The translations under genes were made by a program, and so were the position numbers. A stretch of 64,000 bases of DNA from Streptomyces sp. NBC_01335 (lineage in GTDB: Bacteria; Actinomycetota; Actinomycetes; Streptomycetales; Streptomycetaceae): NCBI RefSeq assembly GCF_035953295.1, contig NZ_CP108370.1, forward strand, positions 5,627,001-5,691,000, written 5' to 3'. Below, one piece after another: positions 57,934-64,000 of the stretch. Positions within the stretch are counted from its first letter, which is position 1, and the number at the start of each line of letters is the position of its first letter. A model generated the notes under the pieces. The model was not told the origin of the DNA and ran no database searches. It was given only the letters and a program-made list of their open reading frames with translations.

Positions 57934-59436
57934 ATGACGGACCACAGCACCATCATCAAGCTCACCGCGGCCGAGATCGCGGCGGCCATCGCCTCCGGCG
58001 AACTCACCGCCGTCGAGGTCACCGAGGCCCACCTGGCCCGGATCGAGGCCGTGGACGAGAAGGTCCACGCCTACCTGCACATCGACCGCGAGGGCGCGCT
58101 CGCGCAGGCCCGTGCCGTCGACGCGAAGAAGGCCGCCGGCGAGAAGCTCGGCCCGCTGGCCGGCGTCCCGCTCGCGCTGAAGGACATCTTCACCACGAAG
58201 GACATGCCGACCACCGTCGGTTCCAAGATCCTCGAAGGCTGGGTCCCGCCGTACGACGCGACCCTCACGCGCAAGCTGCGCGAGGCCGACGTGGTCATCC
58301 TCGGCAAGACCAACATGGACGAGTTCGCCATGGGGTCCTCCACCGAGAACAGCGCCTACGGCCCGACCGGCAACCCGTGGGACCTCACCCGCATCCCCGG
58401 CGGCTCCGGTGGCGGTTCCTCCGCCGCGCTCGCCTCCTACCAGGCGCCGCTCGCCATCGGCACGGACACCGGCGGCTCGATCCGCCAGCCCGCCGCCGTC
58501 ACCGGCACCGTCGGCGTCAAGCCCACCTACGGCTCGGTCTCCCGCTACGGCATGGTCGCCTTCTCGTCCTCCCTCGACCAGGGCGGCCCCTGCGCCCGTA
58601 CGGTCCTGGACGCGGCGCTGCTGCACGAGGCCATCGCCGGGCACGACCCGATGGACTCCACGTCCATCGACGCCCCGGTCCCGCCGGTCGTCGAGGCCGC
58701 CCGCAACGGCTCCGTCGCGGGCCTGCGCGTCGGCGTCGTGAAGCAGTTCGCGGGCGAGGGCTACCAGGCCGGTGTCGTCCAGCGCTTCAACGAGTCGGTC
58801 GAGCTGCTCCGTTCGCTCGGCGCCACCGTCGTCGAGCTGGACTGCCCCTCCTTCGACCTGGCGCTCTCCGCGTACTACCTGATCGCGCCGTCCGAGTGCT
58901 CCTCGAACCTGGCCCGCTTCGACGCCATGCGCTACGGCCTGCGGGTCGGCGACGACGGCACGAAGTCCGCCGAGGAGGTCACCGCCCTCACCCGTGAGGC
59001 CGGCTTCGGCGACGAGGTCAAGCGCCGCATCATCCTCGGTACGTACGCCCTGAGCTCCGGCTACTACGACGCGTACTACGGCTCGGCGCAGAAGGTCCGC
59101 ACCCTCATCACCCGCGAGTTCGAGAAGGCGTTCGAGGAGGTCGACGTCATCGTGTCGCCGACCACGCCGACCACCGCCTTCCCGATCGGCGAGCGCGCCG
59201 ACGACCCGATGGCGATGTACCTCGCGGACCTGTGCACCATCCCGACGAACCTCGCCGGCAACTCCGCCATGTCGCTCCCCTGCGGCCTGGCCCCCGAGGA
59301 CGGCCTGCCGGTCGGTCTCCAGATCATCGCCCCCGCGATGAAGGACGACCGGCTCTACAAGGTCGGAGCCGCCGTCGAGGCCGCCTTCGTGGAACAGTGG
59401 GGTCACCCGCTGCTCGAGGAGGCTCCGTCGCTGTGA
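57934..59436 (+). CDS. gatA: Asp/Glu-tRNA amidotransferase subunit A
   Basis: The 500-residue amidase-signature protein has the catalytic lysine in LALKDIF, the [11 protein letters not shown] loop and [12 protein letters not shown] with the Ser-cisSer pair. It hydrolyses glutamine to give ammonia for tRNA-bound Glu or Asp. The stop overlaps the start of a small gene by 4 bp. Confidence 0.98.
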   Translation: MTDHSTIIKLTAAEIAAAIASGELTAVEVTEAHLARIEAVDEKVHAYLHIDREGALAQARAVDAKKAAGEKLGPLAGVPLALKDIFTTKDMPTTVGSKILEGWVPPYDATLTRKLREADVVILGKTNMDEFAMGSSTENSAYGPTGNPWDLTRIPGGSGGGSSAALASYQAPLAIGTDTGGSIRQPAAVTGTVGVKPTYGSVSRYGMVAFSSSLDQGGPCARTVLDAALLHEAIAGHDPMDSTSIDAPVPPVVEAARNGSVAGLRVGVVKQFAGEGYQAGVVQRFNESVELLRSLGATVVELDCPSFDLALSAYYLIAPSECSSNLARFDAMRYGLRVGDDGTKSAEEVTALTREAGFGDEVKRRIILGTYALSSGYYDAYYGSAQKVRTLITREFEKAFEEVDVIVSPTTPTTAFPIGERADDPMAMYLADLCTIPTNLAGNSAMSLPCGLAPEDGLPVGLQIIAPAMKDDRLYKVGAAVEAAFVEQWGHPLLEEAPSL

Positions 59437-59675
59437 GTGCCATGGCAAAGAAGGCCAAGAACTTCAAGAAGTCCAAGACCGGCCTGTACGTCTCGCTGGG
59501 CTCCACCGCCTTCGGCGCGATCAGCGTCGCCAAGCAGGCGAAGCTGGCGCGCAACGACAACGACGTGCTCCGGCTCATCGACGCGGCCGTCTCCGCCGCG
59601 GCGATCGTCACCGGTCTCGCGATCCTGTACCGCGAACTGAAGCGTCTCGGCGACGACGACGTCCTGCTGGGCTGA
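59433..59675 (+). CDS. Small conserved-looking protein between gatA and gatB
   Basis: The 80-residue product has a Lys-rich N-terminus ([16 protein letters not shown]) and one or two hydrophobic stretches ([28 protein letters not shown]). GGAGG at 59419-59423 fits a GTG start at 59433 that overlaps the gatA stop. An ATG at 59442 is too far from it. The product may be a small membrane protein. Its placement inside gatCAB appears shared by other Streptomyces from memory. No family is recognised. Confidence 0.82.
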   Translation: MSAMAKKAKNFKKSKTGLYVSLGSTAFGAISVAKQAKLARNDNDVLRLIDAAVSAAAIVTGLAILYRELKRLGDDDVLLG

Positions 59676-59691
59676 GAGGGAAAGTTTCACC

Positions 59692-61200
59692 GTGACTGTC
59701 ATTGACCTGGTGTCGTACGAGGACGCTCTCGCGACGTACGACCCCGTCATGGGCCTCGAAGTCCATGTCGAGCTGGGCACCAAGACCAAGATGTTCTGCG
59801 GCTGCTCCACCGAGCTCAAGCAGGACGCCAACACGCAGACCTGCCCGGTCTGCCTCGGTCTGCCCGGCGCACTCCCCGTCGTCAACGAGATCGGCATCGA
59901 GTCCGCCATCAAGATCGGCCTCGCGCTGAACTGCGAGATCGCCGAGTGGTGCCGCTTCGCCCGGAAGAACTACTTCTATCCGGACATGCCGAAGAACTTC
60001 CAGACCTCCCAGTACGACGAGCCGATCGCCTTCAACGGCTATCTGGACGTCCAGCTGGAGGACGGCGAGATCTTCCGGGTGCAGATCGAGCGCGCCCACA
60101 TGGAGGAGGACACCGGCAAGTCGACGCACGTCGGCGGTGCCACCGGCCGCATCCACGGCGCCTCGCACTCGCTGCTCGACTACAACCGCGCGGGCATCCC
60201 CCTCATCGAGATCGTCACCAAGCCGATCGAGGGAGCGGGCGAGCGCGCCCCCGAGGTCGCCAAGGCGTACGTCGCCGAACTCCGCGAGCTCATCAAGGCG
60301 CTCGGCGTCTCGGAAGCCCGCATGGAGATGGGCCAGATGCGCTGCGACGTGAACCTGTCGCTGCGCCCCAACGGCACCGAGACCTTCGGTACCCGCTCCG
60401 AGACGAAGAACGTGAACTCCCTGCGTTCCGTCGAGCGGGCCGCCCGGTTCGAGATCCAGCGGCACGCCGCGGTGCTCTCCTCCGGCGGCACGATCGTGCA
60501 GGAGACCCGGCACTTCCACGAGGAGGACGGCTCCACCACGGCCGGCCGCATCAAGGACAACGCCGAGGACTACCGCTACTTCCCCGAGCCCGACCTCGTG
60601 CCGGTCGCCCCGGCCCGCGAGTGGGTCGAGGAGCTCCGCAAGGGCCTCCCCGAGCTGCCGCGCCTGCGGCGCAACCGGCTCCGCGAGGAGTGGGGCGTCT
60701 CCGAGTTCGACATGCAGTCGATCCTCAACGCCGGTGCCGTCGACCTGATCGTCGCCACCACCGAGGCGGGCGCCCCGTCCGACCAGGCCCGCAAGTGGTG
60801 GATGGGCGAGCTGGCCCGCAACGCCAACGAGACCGGCCGCGGCCTCGACGAGCTCCCCATCACCCCGGCGCAGGTCGCCCGGGTGACCGAGCTCGTCGCC
60901 TCGGGCGACCTCAACGACAAGCTGGCCCGCCAGGTCATCGAGGGCGTCCTCGCGGGCGAGGGCGACCCGGACGCCGTCGTCGAGAAGCGCGGCCTGAAGG
61001 TCGTCTCGGACGAGGGCGCGCTGTCCACGGCCGTGGACGAGGCGATCGCCGCCAACGCGGGCATCGCGGACAAGATCCGGGCCGGCAAGGTCGCGGCGGC
61101 GGGCGCGCTCGTCGGCGCGGTCATGAAGGCCACTCGCGGCCAGGCCGACGCCGCCCGGGTCCGCGAGCTGATCCTGGAGAAGCTCGGCGTCGAGGGCTGA
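59692..61200 (+). CDS. gatB: Asp/Glu-tRNA amidotransferase subunit B
   Basis: The 502-residue protein has the GatB start [19 protein letters not shown], the zinc-type [15 protein letters not shown] and [13 protein letters not shown]. The C-terminal YqeY-like domain ends with [10 protein letters not shown]. It activates the tRNA carboxylate and receives ammonia from GatA. GTG start with AGAGGGAAAG upstream. A very strong hairpin follows. Confidence 0.98.
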   Translation: MTVIDLVSYEDALATYDPVMGLEVHVELGTKTKMFCGCSTELKQDANTQTCPVCLGLPGALPVVNEIGIESAIKIGLALNCEIAEWCRFARKNYFYPDMPKNFQTSQYDEPIAFNGYLDVQLEDGEIFRVQIERAHMEEDTGKSTHVGGATGRIHGASHSLLDYNRAGIPLIEIVTKPIEGAGERAPEVAKAYVAELRELIKALGVSEARMEMGQMRCDVNLSLRPNGTETFGTRSETKNVNSLRSVERAARFEIQRHAAVLSSGGTIVQETRHFHEEDGSTTAGRIKDNAEDYRYFPEPDLVPVAPAREWVEELRKGLPELPRLRRNRLREEWGVSEFDMQSILNAGAVDLIVATTEAGAPSDQARKWWMGELARNANETGRGLDELPITPAQVARVTELVASGDLNDKLARQVIEGVLAGEGDPDAVVEKRGLKVVSDEGALSTAVDEAIAANAGIADKIRAGKVAAAGALVGAVMKATRGQADAARVRELILEKLGVEG

Positions 61201-61227
61201 CCCCTCCCGCACGCGGCTCTGTTCGTA

Positions 61228-61270
61228 CGAAGGGGCGACGCATCCCGGTACCGGGTGCGCCGCCCCTTCG
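61228..61270 (+). terminator. Strong hairpin after gatB
   Basis: CGAAGGGGCG (61228-61237) pairs perfectly with CGCCCCTTCG (61261-61270). An inner stem (GCATCCCGG with CCGGGTGC) extends it further with a one-base bulge. It starts 28 bp after the gatB stop and is the likely end of the gatCAB operon. Confidence 0.8.
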
Positions 61271-61361
61271 CGCGTGCACGGCCCACCCACGCACGTGCCA
61301 CCCCCGTTCACGCCCGCCCCCGCCGGCGGGCCCGTCGGCCCCGGAGGGTCCGCTGAACACC

Positions 61362-62612
61362 GTGCTCGCCGCGACCGTCTCCGTCGCCGTCCTCCTAGCG
61401 GTCCTGGCCTTCGCCGTCGTACGCCCCCGGGGGCTGCCCGAGGCCGTGCTCGCCGTGCCCGCCGCCCTGCTGGTGGTGGCGATCGGAGCCGTACCGCTCT
61501 CCGAGGCGCGCGAGCAGACCGAGGACCTGCTGCCGGTCGTCGGCTTCCTCGCCGCGATCCTCGTACTCGCCCAGCTCTGCGCCGACGAAGGGCTGTTCAA
61601 GGCCGCCGGTGATCTGGTCGCCCGGCTCTGCGGGGGCCGCACCGGGCCGCTGCTCGGCGGGGTGTTCGTGGTGGCCTCCGTCATCACCGCCGTGCTCTCG
61701 CTGGACGCCACGGTCGTGCTGCTGACCCCCGTCGTCTTCGCCACCGCCGCCCGGGTGGGCGCCCGCCCCCGCCCGTACGTCTACGCCTGCGCGCACCTGG
61801 CGAACTCGGCGTCCCTCCTGCTGCCCGTCTCCAACCTCACCAACCTCCTCGCCTTCACCGCGAGCGGGCTCTCCTTCACCCGGTTCGCCGCGCTGATGAC
61901 GCTGCCCTGGCTGGCCGCCATCGCCGTCGAGTACGTCGTCTTCCGCCGGGTCTTCGCCGAGGACCTCGCGGCCGGCGCCCACGCACCGGACCCGGAGGCC
62001 GAACGCACCGAGGTGCCCGTCTTCACCCTGGTGGTGCTGGTGCTGACCCTGGTGGGGTTCGTCGTCACCTCCTTCGCGGGTGCCGAACCCCTCTGGGCCG
62101 CCCTGGCCGGCGCCCTGGTGCTCGGGGTACGCGCGCTGGGGCAGCGCCGGACCACACCGCTGCGGCTGCTGCACTCGGCGAACCTGCCGTTCTGCCTCTT
62201 CGTGCTCGCCCTCGGCGTCGTGGTCAAGGCGGTCGTGGACCACGGGCTCGGTACCGGCATCGGCCAGGTGCTCCCGGACGGCTCCTCGCTCACCGCGCTG
62301 CTCGCCGTCGCGGCCGTCGCCGCCGTGCTGGCCAACCTGATCAACAACCTCCCCGCGATCCTCGCGCTGCTGCCGGTCGTCGCGGCGGCCGGCCCCGGGC
62401 CGCTGCTCGCCGCGCTGATCGGGGTCAACCTCGGCCCGAACCTGACGTACGTCGGCTCGCTGGCCACCCTGCTGTGGCGCCGCATCCTGCACGCCCACGA
62501 CTCCCCGCCCGACCTCGGCCACTTCACCCGGCTCGGCCTGCTGACCGTCCCCGCCACCCTCGCCGTCTCGACGGTGGCGCTCTGGGGGGCGCTGGAGCTG
62601 ATCGGGGTGTGA
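61362..62612 (+). CDS. ArsB/NhaD-type ion transporter superfamily permease
   Basis: The protein has about 11 hydrophobic segments in 416 residues. The halves carry LDATVVLLTPV and INNLPAILALLP, the paired signature of ArsB/SLC13-like (IT superfamily) transporters. The ion is unknown; arsenite or Na+ antiport are options. The GTG at 61362 is conservative. A CTG at 61353 sits 6 bp after GGAGGG and would be the better-spaced start if CTG initiation is used. Confidence 0.85.
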   Translation: MLAATVSVAVLLAVLAFAVVRPRGLPEAVLAVPAALLVVAIGAVPLSEAREQTEDLLPVVGFLAAILVLAQLCADEGLFKAAGDLVARLCGGRTGPLLGGVFVVASVITAVLSLDATVVLLTPVVFATAARVGARPRPYVYACAHLANSASLLLPVSNLTNLLAFTASGLSFTRFAALMTLPWLAAIAVEYVVFRRVFAEDLAAGAHAPDPEAERTEVPVFTLVVLVLTLVGFVVTSFAGAEPLWAALAGALVLGVRALGQRRTTPLRLLHSANLPFCLFVLALGVVVKAVVDHGLGTGIGQVLPDGSSLTALLAVAAVAAVLANLINNLPAILALLPVVAAAGPGPLLAALIGVNLGPNLTYVGSLATLLWRRILHAHDSPPDLGHFTRLGLLTVPATLAVSTVALWGALELIGV

Positions 62613-62639
62613 GGGGACCGTGCGGGACGCTTAGCCTTC

Positions 62640-63077
62640 ATGCACATGAACGAGAACGTGTACGTGGGCAACGCCGGCGCGGACGCGGCACTGGACCGGG
62701 GATGGATCCTCGGGCACTTCAAGGACGCCGCGGACCCCCGCCACAGCGAGGACGTCGAGATCAAGTGGGGCGTCCACCCGCGCGGCGACGAGCGGGCCCA
62801 GTGGGTGCGGGGCGAGGAACGCACGGCCCTGCTGGTGCTCGTCAGCGGGCACTTCCGGGTGGAGCTGCCCGGCCGGGACGTGGTGCTGTCGCGCCAGGGC
62901 GACTACGTCGTCTGGGGTCACGGCGTCGACCACTCCTGGTTCGCGGAGGAGGAGTCCGTCGTACTGACGGTCCGGTGGCCCTCGGTGCCCGGCTACGCGG
63001 TGCCCGTCGCGGCGGACGCACGTGCGAGGATCTCCGACCGGGGGACCGACGACGAAGGAGCCGCATGTTCACGGTGA
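62640..63077 (+). CDS. Small cupin-fold signal/peptide-like protein
   Basis: The 145-residue protein has a cupin segment TALLVLVSGHFRVELPGRDV and a later GDYVVWGHGVDHSW with His residues. It probably is a single-domain cupin of unknown function. An ATG at 62646 is an alternative start. It overlaps the next gene by 13 bp, suggesting coupling. Confidence 0.75.
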   Translation: MHMNENVYVGNAGADAALDRGWILGHFKDAADPRHSEDVEIKWGVHPRGDERAQWVRGEERTALLVLVSGHFRVELPGRDVVLSRQGDYVVWGHGVDHSWFAEEESVVLTVRWPSVPGYAVPVAADARARISDRGTDDEGAACSR

Positions 63078-63619
63078 GCCTGGGTGAGGACGGGGCCGAG
63101 CTCTTCCCGCTGGAGGTCTGGCAGGCCGAGGAGTTCCTCGCCCACATGGACCGGGCCCGCCCGGCCCTCGACCCCTGGATCCCCTTCGCGGCCTTCGCCA
63201 CCGACCTGCCCTCCGCCCGCGCCCTGCTCCAGCGGTACGCGGACAAGCAGGCCGCCGACACCGGGCGGCTCTACGGCATCCGGCTGAACGGCACCCTCGT
63301 CGGCGGTGTGCTCTTCCGGATCTTCGACGCGGAGCAGGGCAACTGCGAGGTGGGCTGCTGGCTGGAACCGGACGCCACCGGACGCGGCCTGGTCACCCGG
63401 GCCGTACGCGCGCTCATCGACTGGGCCGTCGACGTCCGGTCGATGCACCGGATCGAGTGGCACGCCTCCGCCGGGAACACCCCGTCCATCGACGTGGCCC
63501 GACGGCTCGGCATGACCCGCGACGGGGTCCTCCGGGAGAGTTACCCGTATCACGGTGTGCGCCACGACACCGAGGTCTGGTCGGTCCTCGCCCCGGAATG
63601 GCGGGCCGGACGGGCCTGA
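63065..63619 (+). CDS. GNAT-family N-acetyltransferase (RimJ/RimL-like)
   Basis: The 184-residue protein has the RimL-like pattern: WLEPDATGRGLVTRAVRALI (acetyl-CoA loop), HRIEWHASAGNTPSIDVARR and a C-terminal REDxxxYHG-like RESYPYHGVRHD. It would acetylate an N-terminus or small amine. GAAGGAGCC precedes the ATG. Confidence 0.9.
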   Translation: MFTVSLGEDGAELFPLEVWQAEEFLAHMDRARPALDPWIPFAAFATDLPSARALLQRYADKQAADTGRLYGIRLNGTLVGGVLFRIFDAEQGNCEVGCWLEPDATGRGLVTRAVRALIDWAVDVRSMHRIEWHASAGNTPSIDVARRLGMTRDGVLRESYPYHGVRHDTEVWSVLAPEWRAGRA

Positions 63620-63691
63620 ACCGTCCGTGACGGCCGTCGGCGGGCCGTGACGTTAAGAGGGTTCTCATACAGGACCCCTAGCGTGCGGCGC

Positions 63692-64000
63692 ATGAACACC
63701 TCCACCGCCAAGACCTCTACCGCCCCTGCCGCCGAAGACGATCGCGAGGAGCAGCCGCCCACGTCCGAAGCCGCCGCCGCGGTGGCTCAGGGCGGCTCCC
63801 CGGCCACCGGGGAGAAGAACGGACCGTCCGACGCACTCACCAAGACCGACGTGTCCGGGGAGTTCGACGAACACCTGGACGAGGAGTCCTTCGACGACCA
63901 CGACGAGGACGACGACGCGGCCTCCCGGGGCATCGGCGCCGGAGCCGGGGCCGTCGTCTCGACCGCCCTTGGCGTCGTCGGCCTGGTCGGCGGCTGGACC
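63692..64000 (+). CDS. Acidic N-terminus of a membrane protein, truncated at the right edge
   Basis: The frame stays open to the last base. The first 80 residues are highly acidic and disordered (DEHLDEESFDDHDEDDDAAS), then Gly/Ala/Val-rich sequence begins a probable membrane segment (GIGAGAGAVVSTALGVVGL). TACAGG and CCTAGCGT lie just upstream and may be promoter elements close to the start. The protein is not recognised. Confidence 0.65.
   Translation, partial: MNTSTAKTSTAPAAEDDREEQPPTSEAAAAVAQGGSPATGEKNGPSDALTKTDVSGEFDEHLDEESFDDHDEDDDAASRGIGAGAGAVVSTALGVVGLVGGWT

Overview
The window is chromosomal DNA from a Streptomyces-type actinomycete. It has very high GC with strong third-position GC bias, frequent GTG and occasional TTG starts, 4-bp GTGA stop/start overlaps, and rare TTA codons. 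It carries an NAD-dependent ligase gene, a gatCAB operon and a c-di-GMP gene resembling rmdB, in an order I recall from the Streptomyces core chromosome (from memory, not checked).

Left edge (1-3.3 kb): the 3' part of a SpoIIE/HATPase regulator whose phosphatase metal-binding Asp positions look eroded, then a Tat-exported metallophosphoesterase with a LamG-like C-terminus.

Accessory region (3.4-23.5 kb): a biosynthetic gene cluster. A TetR regulator and a single-module type I PKS (KS-AT-degenerate DH-ACP, no KR) face a long rightward operon. That operon encodes a 2-epi-5-epi-valiolone synthase-type sugar phosphate cyclase, a bicupin, a cupin, a polyol-type dehydrogenase, an SDR, a tandem-duplicated VOC protein, a KASIII-like protein with Ser in place of the catalytic Cys, a canonical KASIII, a FabG-like SDR and an enoyl-CoA hydratase. 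A MarR/MFS divergon, a quinone-oxidoreductase-like enzyme, an F420-type flavin-fold oxidoreductase and an acyl-CoA/AMP ligase follow. The reading I favour is a C7 carbasugar (gabosine/COTC-like) esterified with a short unsaturated acyl chain. The cyclase and VOC protein make and epimerise the cyclitol, the PKS with trans FabG/ECH builds the acyl group, and the Ser-KASIII transfers it. I see no aminotransferase, kinase, nucleotidyltransferase or glycosyltransferase, so a non-nitrogenous product is expected. The PKS and the exporter each contain a TTA codon, suggesting bldA control. A VapBC-like toxin-antitoxin pair sits at the right border.

Core region (24.5-64 kb): a leftward glycine/serine operon gcvT-gcvH-glyA-sdaA behind a tandem glycine riboswitch; two SseB-type proteins, the first fused to a P-loop domain; a dipeptide/oligopeptide ABC operon with a perfect intercistronic hairpin; a TRIC-type channel, a thioesterase, an MFS transporter, and two TetR regulators with putative operators. 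Next come a cysteine desulfurase and mnmA (tRNA 2-thiolation), a PGRP-type amidase, an alpha/beta hydrolase, DUF427, a LOG-like protein, an SDR, a MetE-C-like protein, ligA, an rmdB-like GGDEF-EAL protein, gatC-gatA-small protein-gatB, an ion-transporter-family permease, a cupin, a GNAT and a truncated acidic protein.

Several spacers in the core region carry short-period degenerate tandem repeats (16, 15, 12 and about 20 bp) directly after stop codons. I found no tRNA, rRNA, insertion sequence or CRISPR array.
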